A stretch of 64,000 bases of DNA from the NCBI GenBank assembly GCA_039545355.1, contig BCJJ01000004.1:558001-622000 (forward strand), in the 5' to 3' direction. Position 1 is the first letter of the stretch. Every line of letters begins with the position of its first letter. Shown here piece after piece: positions 22,421-34,009 of this stretch. This stretch comes from Trichosporon coremiiforme (lineage: Eukaryota > Basidiomycota > Tremellomycetes > Trichosporonales > Trichosporonaceae). A program made the translations under genes and the position numbers. The notes beneath the pieces were generated by a model. That model saw only the letters and a program-made list of their open reading frames with translations, did no database searches and was not told the origin of the DNA.

Positions 22421-24880
22421 TTTTGCTTTTCGGTGCTCTTCCTAAGCTTCTGGAGATGTAGTAGGGTCAGAAAAGCGTGAGTCTCGTATAAGTACAACGT
22501 TGTCGGCGTCTCTAGAGCTCCTGACAATAGCGATGTTCTCGCAGCCTCGCCGAGCTCAGCATGATGCAGCGGCGGGGTGCGGCGCTCACCCCGGACCAGA
22601 AAAATGGTCGGTGACGTCAAGTTTGGGCCGGCCTAGCTGGTGCGGAGAGTGGAGGCCGACTGACGACTGGCTGACGCCAGCTGAGACAGCTGCGCGGGCG
22701 TGCGACACTGACGCCGTGGCTTGGACTTTTGACGTATCGCGGCTGCGGTGCGGGGTCCTTATAAGGATTGACCTCTAAGCACGTGACTGGACTGTTGGTA
22801 TTCACCATTTGACCGAAGATTTGGAGTTCGGACGGATTAGAGTGTGATTACCAGATTCGCCCGAGGCACAGTGATTTATCCGTAATGCTGGAATTAGTCA
22901 ACTTCAAACTCCCACCTCTATACGTTGTGTCATGTCAACGAAAGAAATGAACTCTCCAACTCTCCCGTGAACTCGACCTCCAATTATCAATCTCGATCCC
23001 ACAGCTCCGGGACGCTCGCAGCCCAATCGGACCCCTCGGCGCGTCACGTTCAGTATGCTGTTGAAACCTTGTTCACCGGGTTTTGGCGGGTGAGATGTGA
23101 AGCTGGTGAGGAGTTGTATTACGGGAGGACGCGGTCAGGTTCTCGTAATGGCGCGCAGAGCTCGATATTTACGATGTGTCTGTCCTTCAGCCTCGTGGTC
23201 ATCTGTACGGAAGAGAACGTAAACCCCCGTTTGAACTAGCTGCTAAGCTACTAAGGCTCGGTGCTCGTCCTGTGAGCGGTGCTGATTGACCGGAGAAGAA
23301 GACACCTTCCGCTGGTGAGCTCTGCTGCTGATACCAGCCAGACCCCTCATCCTCGACGTTTCACATCCGCGTCTGCCTTCAACCCCCCCTGACAGGTCAC
23401 CCATTCAGAGGTATTCAGCGGTACCATGCCGGGTGCGCGTCTGCGCCTCCGGTACGCAGCCGTCTCCCTTCTCTGCTCTCCCGGCTTATTCCCTCAGGCC
23501 CCAGTGACTTCCCCAGGCCCGTTATGAGGAAGCAAAGAGCAAAGGTTGACGCACTCGTGGGCAGCGCACGCGTGATGTGGTCAGACACTTCGAGCAAGCG
23601 CGTCCGGTCCAGGGCTCAGAGCTCAGGGTTGCGGCCGGAGGGCGCCCAAGCCTTCCCGTGTGTCCTGAGCTCCCTGGGGTGGTGGATGCATCCGGGCAGA
23701 GGATGATGGGAGCTGGCACTGGCAGATCAGAGGACGTGCATTCTAGGAGATTTTATTCTTAGTTTCACCAGTTCAAGGGCACACATGTACGCGCGCCTGA
23801 GGCAACTCGGCACAATGTCGGTCTCACTCTTGCGTCTCCATTGCTGCGTCGAGCTTCGTCGTGACAAGCTGGTCTCAAGAGCCGTGCAACGAGGGCCCTC
23901 AGGAGAGGATAACGCAGCGCTGCCGAGACATTGGCTCTCGTGCTGGGCCCTTGCTGAAGGCACGAATGGAAGGCGTAAGAGCGACGCGCCGAGCTTGTTC
24001 TGTCGGTGACCCAGCTGGGCCTTCCCCAGCAACACGCCAGAGACCACAGCGAGAGGAGCAATTCCCCGCAAAACATTCTGCTGAATAGTAACTCAACTCG
24101 GTGCTCGGGACAGGGTTCGGAAGGCCGCGGGCAGACACTCCAGGATCAGAGCAGGATGGTCATGACTGTTGAAACCTCGCGAAGGCTCGGCTGCCCTCGC
24201 CATATCAGGCTGCGAAGACAACGTACCGTTCCTGGCAACTCATTGGTCTCATCCTGGCGTCTTAGTCTGCTCGCAGGGCTGCCGTGGGATTGGGGATGAA
24301 GGCTGTCTGGGGGGCATGTCAGAGACTGGTCGAGACGAAAGCAGCGCGACGAGCTGGAGCTCCCAGGCGAGGCACTGGGCAGGTGGATCGCCTATCTGCC
24401 CCAGTGCCTCCAGCGCGTGTACTCTGGCAGCACGGCAGCACTAACCATCCACTAAGGCGACCGAGTTAGCTCTGGCTTACATTACACCTTGTTCACTTTT
24501 CCAGAGCCGATTCCCATCGTCGCGCCTTCTCCCGCTCGCGCTCTCTCGCCTCTCTCAGTGCGCGCCGCCTTCCCTCGTTTGCCAGCATTCTTTTCGGGCC
24601 TGTACCTTTCACCTCTCCCCATCTGTCTTCGGCTTCGGCGCAACCCTTTGACTACCTCTTCATCGACTGTCGACTGCGGGCAGCAAGGACGCCTTCCTTT
24701 GCAAGACACTCTTTCACTTTGACACACTGTTGACTACCACCACTCTCATTATCTTCTAATACACATCGAGCCGGGTTCGACAGGTTCGACCTCGACTTGC
24801 CTTGATCACTGGCTGAGCCCTCATCGCCGCCAGTGCCCTTTCCATACCTTCCTTCTTCATCGCCACTGCAATCCTTCGTC
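22421..24880. other. Intergenic, divergent promoters
   Basis: About 2.4 kb between two divergently transcribed genes (Mpv17-type minus, surface glycoprotein plus). A 12-bp perfect palindrome with a TATA core lies at 22756-22767. A long pyrimidine-rich leader (about 24490-24880) precedes the plus-strand gene. Frames here lack motifs and I see no RNA gene. Confidence 0.55.
22756..22767 (-). promoter_or_regulatory. Palindromic TATA-containing element upstream of the Mpv17-type gene
   Basis: TCCTTATAAGGA is a perfect 12-bp palindrome. Read on the minus strand it places TATAAG about 340 bp upstream of the ATG. It could be a TATA box or a dimeric factor site; the assignment is by position only. 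Confidence 0.3.
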
Positions 24881-26676
24881 ATGGCCAGGCTTGCTACTCT
24901 CTCCCTCGCGGCGCTCACACTGCACGGGGCCCTCGCCCAGGTCGGCAGCACGACGGCCAAGACAGAAGTGGTGAAGCCGATTGACAAGCTGCAGCTGGAC
25001 GCCCGTTCGCCGATGGTCAAGTGGGTTGGAGACCCCGAGGGAAAGGAGACCATCAACGCGACTAGTACGTGGGCAGCAGTCAAGTGCAAGCTTGACGGTT
25101 GCTCTGGCCCAGACTGCCCCAAGAGTGACTTTTGCCGCGCCGCCGTTGCGGGAACCGAGGCGACGCTCGAGTTCAACTTCACCGGGTCTGCTATCACTGT
25201 CTACGGCAATGTATGGCAAGACATGTCTATGGGCGCTGTTGTCAACCTGCCTGACATGGGTGACGTGACAGTCACCATAAATGGGGAGGAAAAGCCACCC
25301 TCCAAGTTGTCCAACACTGGAGGACAACTTGCCAAAGTTGACCTGAACGGCCAGGTGAACCAGACCAACATCAAGTTCAAGTTCAAGCCGCAGGGCTTCA
25401 TGTCTGTGAACATGATCGACATCGTTCTGCCGACTGCGCAGCTTGACGGCAAGGAGTGAGTAGCGAGCGTGTGCGGAGCTGACAATCCAGCGTGCAGCAG
25501 GAAGACCTGTCGCCAAAGTTCTTAAACATGGACGGCTCTTACAAGTTCCCATCTCTCTCTTCCCTGGACCACGCAAAGGAAGTGCTTGCCAACGCGGGCG
25601 TCCAGATCTCGACCGAGCTCGCTGGTGACTTCAAGTCTGGCACCATGAATGGTGACGGCCTAGGCGACTACGTCCTCATCAACCCCAGCACGCCCGGCGA
25701 GCGTCAAATCCCGCCGAACTCGTATTACGCAATCTTGAAGGGCCCTCGTTCTGAGAGGCAATCGGACTGCTGGGTCGTGTGGGACCCGAAGCCTCCTGCG
25801 GCCGAGGCCGTGCAGCACTCGTTCGGCTACTCGCCGCACAATTACACGGACGCGGCAGACATGAGCGCGGTGTCACTCGACCCGAGCCAGAGGTACACGA
25901 TGCGCATCTTCTCGCAGGGCAACCGGCCATGGGGCTGCCTGTTCCAGAAGCTCATCGTCTACCAGACGACCGACCAGCATTCGCCTCTCCCTGATGTCAC
26001 CGAGACGCATGCGCCTACTATCGATGCGACTGGCTCCGCAAACGACACCAGCACCGGCAAGAGCTCGGGCGGGTCCAACACGGGCGCGATCGTCGGTGGC
26101 GTCGTTGGTGGCGTTTGCGGCGGCTTGCTGCTCGCAGGTCTGATTCTCGGCTGTTGCTGGTGGCGTAACCGAAAGCAGAAGCAGCGCACACGGGGACACA
26201 CGCAGAACATGTCGTCAGGCAGCGACATGACGCACCGCTCCGGCGCGCCCGTCCTACGCCGGTGGGGCAGCCACACGACCGTGGAGAGCCTGGCGACGTC
26301 CCTGGACTCGCAGTCCAACTATGGCGACAAGGAGCACCGCCAGTCGTTCCCGGACATGGCGCTCGATGACGCCGTGCTCCCCAGCCAGAGCCCGAGCACG
26401 AGTGGCGCGCCGTCCTTCGCGCACGGCACGCCCTCCCGCACACCCTCGTACCAGCACAGCAGCCCCAGCCGGTCCTCCCGCCCCACGACAGCAAGCTACG
26501 GCACGCACTACACGAGCGCCCAAAGCCACAGCAGCTTCGGCACCCAGCACCCGAACCAGAGCACGGGCAACTACGAGCACAACACTACGAGCTACAACTC
26601 GGTCCGCCCCAGCAGCGAGTACGAGAACCAGCAGGCCATGCTGACCCCGAGCGTGTCGGGGCGGCGGCTCATCTAA
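24881..26676 (+). CDS. Single-pass cell-surface glycoprotein with Ser/Gln/Tyr-rich cytoplasmic tail
   Basis: Two exons (24881-25455, 25491-26676; the intron is 35 nt with branch CTGAC) give 586 aa. The start MARLATLSLAALTLHGALAQ is a clear signal peptide. The ectodomain has a beta-sandwich-like segment (TLEFNFTGSAITVYGNVWQD) followed by INGEEKPPS and CGFMS-like strands, and a second region with NGDGLGDYVLINP and CWVVWDPK. Several N-x-T/S sequons are present. A Thr/Ser-rich juxtamembrane stretch leads to one TM helix with small-residue packing (GAIVGGVVGGVCGGLLLAG, about 391-417) and a basic stop-transfer RNRKQKQR. The tail of about 165 residues is low-complexity (Ser, Thr, Gln, His, Tyr). The architecture resembles fungal wall-sensor or mucin-like receptors, but no named family is recognised. 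It is convergent with the NmrA-like gene. Confidence 0.8.
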
Positions 26677-27091
26677 GCCCCTAGCCACAACATAGATGAT
26701 TCGCAGGACGCAACAACGCAGTAGTATATACAGTATTCCAGCTTTTTATCGTTACGACATCGACCTTCTCCGCCACCCGCACCTCCTACACGTTTCATAT
26801 TGCCCTTGCCCGCAACACTCACCCTTATTGAACGAGGCACTGCCGACCTCGCCACTCTTATATCAAGCGCGCAGCGGGCACGGTAGGCCGCCCCGCTGCA
26901 ATGTAGTCACATCGGGAATGTACGAATTAGCTTCGCGTATCAGCAGCATGGCGAATGGGACAAGAGTGGACGCGCAAGCACGTGTGCTAGGGATGAGTAT
27001 ACATAGAGGGGGTGCCAACAACAAAGCAAGAGCTATGATTATAAAGTGACCAAGTACTGGGACGTGAGTGCGAGGCGAGGTAAAGCTGTGC

Positions 27092-28650
27092 CTATTTCAT
27101 CATGCGGATGATCTCTGGGTCCTGGGACATCCACTCGTCAAACGTCATCTGGTCGACGCCGGTGGACGAGCTCCGCGTCTGCTTGCCATACTCCCCGTAC
27201 TCATTCTGGTACTCGCCAGTGATTAGCTGGTTCCAAGCGTCCCACCTGACCGTGAGGCGTTCGTGGGTCTCGAGGCTCGCAAACTCTGCTCTCGAGACGT
27301 GGGCTGTATCGACGGGGATCTTTGAGATCTTCTGAATCTTCCGCGCGAGCTCGAGCGGCGAGAGCCACTCCCCGATCGCGTGAATGTCCTCGCCCGGATA
27401 CCGCCGCTGCTTGCTGCAGAGGTGCGCCTTCAGGTTGTTGATGACGTACAGCCCGGTTTGCTCCAGGGCGTACATGGGCATCTTGATGTCGTCGGGGATC
27501 GGGCACTCGAGGATCCACCGGTCGCCGTCGCGGCGCAGCCACTCGCGTACCCTGCCGTACGGCACTGTGGTGTGCAGTACGGTGTGTGCGATGCCGCGCT
27601 TCCAGAGCTCGGCCTGCGCCTCGATCACCTTCTTTGGCCGCCCGAGAACGCCTTCGACAACTTCTTGTCCGCACGCCGTTACACGGAAAACAACGTGCCC
27701 AACCTTTGCTTCTTGGCAGGCGTTCAGCGCCTTGGAAAGTTGACACGCGTCCGCCTGTCGCGCGATCTGGGTACGGGCCGGCTCGGGCTGGTGCTGCAGG
27801 ATCGCATGAAGTCTGAGCACTGTCTGTCAGCATGAACCTTCCCAGCAAGCTGATACAACGATGCTGTGCAACTGCGGATCGCTGATCGCAGATCCCCCGG
27901 AGCCGAAAGGAACTCACCGTTCGTGGACAGATACACCGCACGCATGTTCATGAGGTGCTTGCCGTAGGTGGTCGGATCGTCCATGTCGACCTGGACTACA
28001 GGGACGTTCGCGGCGCGCAGCTCGTTCGCCTCGGCGCAGCTGTCGTCGACCATTAAAGCGACGAGAGCCCAGCACCGCGCGGCCAAGAGCTGGCGGCACA
28101 GCGCGATTCCTTCCTCGGTCTCTGCGCCAAAGACGGCGATGGGAATCGGGTCGGGGGCCGTAGCTGAAGCAAGGCGGTTGGGGTCGAGGGCACCAAGAAC
28201 GTGGTCAAAGTCGAAGATTCGGTGCCATCGCTTACCGCTGGGCTTGCGCGCGGGTGTGTTCGTGCCGTGCGTCGCTGGAACGGGAGAGCGACTAGCAGAC
28301 GGAGGAGAGTTCAGCGATCCGCTGACAAGTCCGGGGGAAGGCGGCGAGGAGCTGGGTCGGGGGAGGGAAGCAGCAAGAGGAGGAGAACCGGCCTCCGCCT
28401 CAGCCTCTCGCTCCTCCTCCTCCTCGAGGAAGGAGAACGGTGTCGTCGTCGCACACGAACCCAGGAATCGGCTGTCGACGAACTGGGACAGCGAAGAGGA
28501 CTTGTGGCTGCCGTTGTGGGGGCTCCCACCGCTTGACGCCGACGCCGAGCGCCGCCGCCCATTAGCAGCTGGGATGGGTCGCGGAGCCGAGTGCGTCACC
28601 GGCGACGAGGGCTGGCGCTGCGGGATGGGGCGAGCGACGTTCGCAGTCAT
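27092..28650 (-). CDS. NmrA-like NAD(P)-binding protein with long Ser-rich N-terminus
   Basis: Two exons (28650-27918, 27819-27092) give 486 aa. The 98-nt intron ends at CTGACAGACAG. Residues 1-165 are Ser/Pro/Glu-rich low complexity. A Rossmann-type region begins near 168 with IPIAVFGAETEEGIALCRQL, then AANVPVVQVDMDDPTTYGKH, typical of NmrA-like proteins (strand, GxxGxxG-like turn, and a DxxD after the third strand). After the junction come VGHVVFRVTACGQE, WKRGIAHTVLHTTVPYGRVR and a C-terminal ETHERLTVRWDAWNQLITGEY. The cofactor turn is GAETEEG rather than the usual GATGxxG. NmrA-type proteins are usually regulators that sense NAD(P)/NAD(P)H rather than enzymes. The long N-terminal extension is unusual. 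Confidence 0.75.
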
Positions 28651-30737
28651 GGTGGGCGTCAGCGACGGTGAGGGCCGTGAGGGGTGGGAGATGGGCTAAT
28701 GTGTGATTGCAATGTTGCTGTGGGCATGGGCATGGGCTTGGGCGATCATTGAGGATGGAGGTCTGGAGGCATGGCAGTGGGGCGTGGGGAGGGGGCCTGG
28801 AGCGGCAAGCGGCAAAAGGAAGACCGCAGGCCGCAGGCCGCAGGCAGCGATGAGCGAAGGCACCTTTCCAAAGGTCCTCCTTGGCCTCCCAAACGACGTG
28901 CCTTGGGCCCAGCTTGCATCATTACCACAACCACATGACATCCTAATCCAATCGCAAAACAGAGGCAAAGTGCCTGAATACACTTGAATTCTAATCCATC
29001 GATCCCCATCCCCCGCTTACAACCGGGTGTCCTGGAAAATCCGGATCCTGGTGATCTGGTGCCCGGTGAGGTGGGTGGGTGGAGGCTCGACACTCCGCCG
29101 GAAAAACGCCGATGCTTCCTGCTCCCTGCCCGCATAAGCGGTAGAGGCCTACAGTCCGGGCCACCGCACCGAATTCCGGACTACTGCCTCATAGCTCTTT
29201 CTCGCCTCCGGCTCTTGGTTCTCCCCCGCTCACCCTACACGGCTGTCGACGGCAGTCTTCCACGTCCTTCGCCCGCTGCTAGCGCTACTGTACTCTACAC
29301 CTTCCACCCTGTCCTGTTCCTAAATGATCCCGAGACGTCTGGTCCGCTACTGCTCGGAGCGCATGCTCCGCTAGCCACGCGACCACCGGAAATCAACCCC
29401 GGACACCGGCGCTTACCTTCCGCGGGACGTCCAAATCATTGCTGACGCATTCTCTCGGTGTTTGACAAGTGCTGACAACACCATGATGGAACTGACAGTC
29501 TTCCATGCGAAGTGACGCGGAGCGAGTCCAGGAGTGCCCATCCCGCTATGAGCAAAACTTTTGTGCCAGACGAAGACACGCCGCAGACGAGGACACTGAT
29601 GTGGGTTACAAGCTGACTTGCTAGTTTTCTAGCAAGCCAAGCAACAGACCAAACAGCTATTGGTGAGACTCTCAGATCACTGAATGCATCCGGAGCCGCA
29701 GGGCAATTCAACACAGACACTTGCTTGCGCGGAAGCAGGGCCGTTGTGAATGTGACCTCGAGACGCTTGTCAACGAACAAGTTGCTCCGCACGGTCTTGT
29801 GAGATGAGTGCTCGACGGACCGGCTAGGGCGAACCTTGGAGCGGACAACGAGACTACCGTGAAAAGAGATACGTCTGACTTGGTCTCGGGAAACATCCGC
29901 TGGTGAAGATGCACGCTGAATTGACAACTCTCCCCCAAAGGGAGGATCTGACCTTCCTTGGTGTCTTTCGAGCAAGTGCAGACCTCTGTTTCTTGTTCGC
30001 TACACAGCAGGGCCGGGTGTGTGTCTCCGAGGCATGCACCTGACGTGCCCGAAACTGACGCGACAGACAAGGTTGGCTAGCGTATCGGGTTCCCCAAATC
30101 GCACTCAACCGACTTGCCAGCCGACTTGCCAGCGCATACCTCTTCACCCGAAGCATCGGCGAGGGTCAGCTGCCTAAGCGCTGCGACGGCATCGTCTTGC
30201 AGGATGCCTCGTCATGTCTCGCGGCAAACGCCGCGCAATGTCTGGACAGGGAGAGCACCTGAAGAAAGCTATTTCGCCGAGAGACTTGTCGGGGCATATT
30301 GAGATACGACACCAAAGCGGCGGTACGTGTGTCCAGCAGCTGTCGCATATTCGTGCTCAGCGCAGCGATGGTCTGGAGGGAGCGAGTGCGCCTCAGGTAA
30401 GACCGCTGTGACTCTCCGGGGCTTGTGGCTCAACGCAACGATCGGACGAGCCTTCGACCGTTGGAAGCTCAGTTAGACCATGGCACGTCAAGGACAACGC
30501 ATGCATCGCTTTGCGAGTAAAGAGTGTTTCGCTGTACGGGTGGGGGTATCTATGTGTATTGGGTAGTGCAGCCAGAGTGACCTGGAAGAGAGTGTTGCCT
30601 GTGGGCTGAGTTAAGAGGACAGAAATACAAGTATCTAGAAATATAGTGGGCAGTAATCGGTAATGGTTGCAAGATTGCTCAAGCGTTCTGGTTTGTGTTG
30701 CGCAGTGCGTGTGTGTCGGTTTGTTGTGAGAGGTTTG
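28651..30737. other. Intergenic, no gene recognised
   Basis: About 2.1 kb. Frames are short and without motifs. A duplicated GACTTGCCAG unit occurs near 30110-30130. I see no tRNA, rRNA or transposon ends. Confidence 0.5.
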
Positions 30738-31778
30738 CTAGTCGTCGAGCTGTGCTGGAGGATCCGGCGTGATCAAGCGCATGTGTACTCTCCTCTTCGG
30801 CCTGTTAGGGGGCATGCCTGTGAGTCCCGGAGACAGCGGGGGGACGGGCACGCGCCTCGTGAACGGCAGGGGAGGGACGGGAGGGGCTTCAATCCCTCCT
30901 CCGGCCTTGTTGCTGTGCTTGCTGCGGCCGCTGAGCTTGCTCCTCGCAGTGAGGATAGAGGCGCGGCGAGACTTGCCACTCTTCATGGACTTGACGGTCA
31001 CGATGGACGCGCGCTTCGCCTTGGTTTTCGCGCTCCGGATCGTCATCTGCGACACACGCCTGTCCCGCAGTCCGCGCCAGAACCGTGTCGGGGTCATCGG
31101 ACGACTGTCGCTGTAACCGAGCGGAGTTCCAGTCGGAACATGCTGTACACCGGGACCATGCGTTCGTGCCCGCTCTGCCTCCCAATCGGCTGGCGTGCCG
31201 AGGGACCCACAGTGGATGGAGGGCAGAGAGGGCGCGACAGGGTCACTCGTGCCGGACTCTGTCGGTTGCAGCGCCATCATGCCGAGCCCTCCGTCGGGGC
31301 GGGGCGGCACGACCGGTGCATGAGGTGATCGCGGGGTAGGGGAGGGCGGGTGCGCCTGTCGGGAGTGGGTCGCGTGGAGCTTCTCGGGGCTCGTGGCGGC
31401 AGTGTCGTCCTCGTCCTCTTCGTAGTACTCGTGACGGCGGGAGAGACATACAAAGATGATGGCGCTGCTCACTACGCCGAGTAAAAGACCGCCAATGACA
31501 CAGCCGACGATGATGCCCGCGAGAGCAGACTCGGACAGGTGGACACTATTCGAGCTGGTGGTTGCGCTGGACACCGCGCTCGTTTTCGCGATCGGCGTCC
31601 CCGTCGGCGTCGCGGTGAGGAGGTCGCCGTCCATGTCCCCCGGGGTCAGGCCATCGGGAATGCCTGGTGCTGTCGCGGCTGGCGCCGTCGCCGCCGGCAT
31701 TGTCGCTTGCGGAGCCGCCAGCACCGCGGTCGCCATCAGGATTGCAGCGACCAGCAGCACTTGGCGCGGTCGCGGCAT
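30738..31778 (-). CDS. Small single-pass membrane protein with basic, phosphosite-like cytoplasmic tail
   Basis: Intronless. I start at the ATG at 31778 (346 aa) because it gives a good signal peptide (MPRPRQVLLVAAILMATAVLAAP). An in-frame ATG at 31835 would add 19 residues before it. A short Thr/Ala/Pro-rich ectodomain of about 60 residues leads to one TM helix (ALAGIIVGCVIGGLLLGVVS and on, about 85-112). This is followed by an acidic patch (EYYEEDEDD) and a long tail. The tail has repeated basic Arg/Lys-Ala-Ser motifs (KRASIV, RRASILTARS, SGRSKHSNK) and Pro-rich stretches (PPVPPLP) that could bind SH3 domains. The layout resembles fungal wall-stress or signalling membrane proteins. No orthologue is recognised. 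Confidence 0.65.
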   Translation of the reverse strand: MPRPRQVLLVAAILMATAVLAAPQATMPAATAPAATAPGIPDGLTPGDMDGDLLTATPTGTPIAKTSAVSSATTSSNSVHLSESALAGIIVGCVIGGLLLGVVSSAIIFVCLSRRHEYYEEDEDDTAATSPEKLHATHSRQAHPPSPTPRSPHAPVVPPRPDGGLGMMALQPTESGTSDPVAPSLPSIHCGSLGTPADWEAERARTHGPGVQHVPTGTPLGYSDSRPMTPTRFWRGLRDRRVSQMTIRSAKTKAKRASIVTVKSMKSGKSRRASILTARSKLSGRSKHSNKAGGGIEAPPVPPLPFTRRVPVPPLSPGLTGMPPNRPKRRVHMRLITPDPPAQLDD

Positions 31779-33748
31779 TGCGTTTGCTGTGTCTGTGTCC
31801 GTGGGTGAGAGTAATGCTGAGAACGCAAGATGCATCTCATTCCTTGTCTTCTAGCTGCTAGTTGCTGTCTGCGGCGACGGCGAGGGATCACTCGACTCAC
31901 CCCGGCATGTCAGCTGAGGCTTGAAGAGCAGCTGGGCAGGTAAAGGTCAAAGACATCCTGGGTTTGCACTGACTGCAGCCGGGCCGCCAGGGGCGGTTTG
32001 GGCTCTCGCGACTGTCTTCGGCTGACCTCGGGCGCTTGGTGCTGATGCCTGGTCCTGCGATCAAGACGAGGTAGCATTCAGGACCAATTCCGTTGTTCGC
32101 GAGGGCCGCAGAGGGTCCGAAGGGGGGGTGGGTCAGTCTCTCTGGATTCTTACTTGGGCGGACCCTCCCAGCGCGTATAACTCGTTGTTAGCTCTCTGCC
32201 GGCATAAGAAGGTATATGGAAACACCAGGGGCGGAGCCGGGTGAGATGGGCTTAGCTGGTGCTCAGCTGGGTTAGCACCTTGGGACTTTAGCCTGGTCAG
32301 TGGGTGCCATTGGCAGTTCTGAGAAAACGCTCCTGACAGACACTTCTGTGCTGAATGCGGTCTGATGGTCTCCTGATGGGGCCGTGAGGGTTTCGAACCA
32401 GGGCTAAATTCGATCCCAAGGAAACTCTATACGCGACGCACTACCTGGGCCAGTTCTAAAGTGCAACGCTGGGCGGTGTTGTGTTACCAACTGGTGGTAT
32501 CGCGGTCCACGACGCCCGTCTGCAGGCTGTAAGCGCCGGGTCCTCGTCACCTGGCGTGTCCCAACTTGACGACGTTGAGACAGCCACGTAATGCAGCATG
32601 GAGAGAAGAGGTGGTGGGGACGAAGGACGTAAAAGTCGCTAAACGAAGCTCGAGACAACTTTGCACGATGAAACCCGGACAATTCAGACCTTACGAACCT
32701 TACGAGACCCCGTCCAATCCGTCTGCCTGGAACCCTTCTGCTTCCTCCCCAGTGACGAGAAAGCGAAGAGGAGTGTCTCGATTTCGGCTCGCCAGTGCCC
32801 TCTGGCCACCTCGATTCGCTATTCTGCTATTCAGAGAGCCGCATGCCGAGAGTTCGGGTCGCCTTGCCCCTCTTTGCGACATGAAGGCTGCAAGGTGTGT
32901 TTGCGATAGATGACAGCAGCGGGGACTCTCGCGGGGCATGGTCGCTTGCGGTGGGCCGTAAGGACAAGAGCTCTGAGGAGGGGTTTCGAATTGCTGTCAT
33001 TCTTCACCAGGGCCAGACCAGTCCATCCGACCCGGGAGCGCGCAGCTCATGGCGCTGAGCACCTGACCAGCGACGTACGGCTTACCGGCTGCTTGGCGCC
33101 AGGCGTCGTCGCCCAACGTGGGAGCTCTGAACAACATGGGCAAGGGACATGACGCCGGACCGATCACTGACTCCAGGCTCATGGACTGGTGGCCAGGTCC
33201 CGGCCCTGACAACGTCGCAGACGACGGCCATGGGTGGGTCAAAACAAACAGCAGGGGGAGCCCACTCGTAGGGAGGCAGCTGGGTACGACTTACATCAAC
33301 ATTGCGAAATAATACGGGAGAGCAGAATGATCTTGGGAGGTCGAGAGTGAAGATTGTGGGAACTGCCATTAGGAGAGCGGGACACCGTTCGGGTAGTATG
33401 GCGACGGAGAGAAGGAGAGGAGGAAGCAGAGCCAAGAGCGTGTATAAACTTGGACACGCCAGCATGTGGAAGTTTCGGTATCAAGAACTATGGGGAGTAG
33501 ATATGCTTATGCTTAATGCTGGATACGGGCCTGGAGCCGGGTAAAGTTTCTGGGTCGAGAACGTGAGAAGGCGACAACTTAAAGGTTAGCGTTTCTTCTT
33601 GCACGCCGCTTTCTGTGAACCATGCGCAGAACTTACCAATACTTGCTGGTTTCATCGCACAGCCCTCTGCACTACTGACGGCCGGCAACTCGACGCTGTT
33701 GGGATAGCGGAGTTGGGTGGGTGTAGAGTGCAAGTGGCGAGACGGCGC
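31779..33748. other. Intergenic, no gene recognised
   Basis: About 2 kb. At 32390-32410 a GGTTCGAAAC string on the minus strand resembles a tRNA B-box, but no cloverleaf can be folded around it. Small frames have no motifs. Confidence 0.5.
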
Positions 33749-34009
33749 TTAGAATAGCCCGCAGAAACGCCTTCGGCGGACGACTACAACGGGCGCGGCG
33801 ACGGCGACTGGGCGGCGATGCCAACCTCCATGCCAGCCTCCGTGCCAACCACCGTGCCAACCGCCATGGAACCCTCGGCCACCGACGGGAACGGCGACGG
33901 GGACAACGCGGGGACCGATGCGTGGACCAGCCATGCGCGGGCCCATTCGAGGACCGGGTCCGCCGCGAGGACCGGGACCGGCACCGAAGTTACGACGAGG
34001 ACGGAACAT
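33749..34009 (-). CDS. Small Gly/Arg/Trp/His-rich protein with GGWH tandem repeats
   Basis: An 86-codon frame beginning MFRPRRNFGAGPGPRGG after a plausible AT-rich leader. The first half is Gly/Pro/Arg-rich (GPGPRMGPRMAGPRIGPR). Next comes VVPVAVPVGGRGF, then four consecutive GGWH units (12-bp DNA period, 33819-33866), a hydrophobic Val-rich segment and a basic end RRRRFCGLF. No family is recognised. The strict period with synonymous changes between units suggests it is translated. His/Trp repeats can bind metal or nucleic acid, but that is conjecture. It could also be a non-coding repeat that happens to stay open. Confidence 0.5.
   Translation of the reverse strand: MFRPRRNFGAGPGPRGGPGPRMGPRMAGPRIGPRVVPVAVPVGGRGFHGGWHGGWHGGWHGGWHRRPVAVAAPVVVVRRRRFCGLF
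33819..33866. repeat. 12-bp tandem repeat, four copies (encodes GGWH on the minus strand)
   Basis: Four imperfect copies of a 12-bp unit of the form (A/G)TGCCA(A/G)CC(T/A/G)CC. The differences between copies are mostly silent in the minus-strand frame. Confidence 0.8.

Noticed and set aside
32385..32465. Possible minus-strand tRNA with GGTTCGAAAC and a TGGC-type A-box
   Set aside because: The T-stem and the 7-bp acceptor stem do not pair, so no cloverleaf forms. At most a decayed tRNA-derived sequence.
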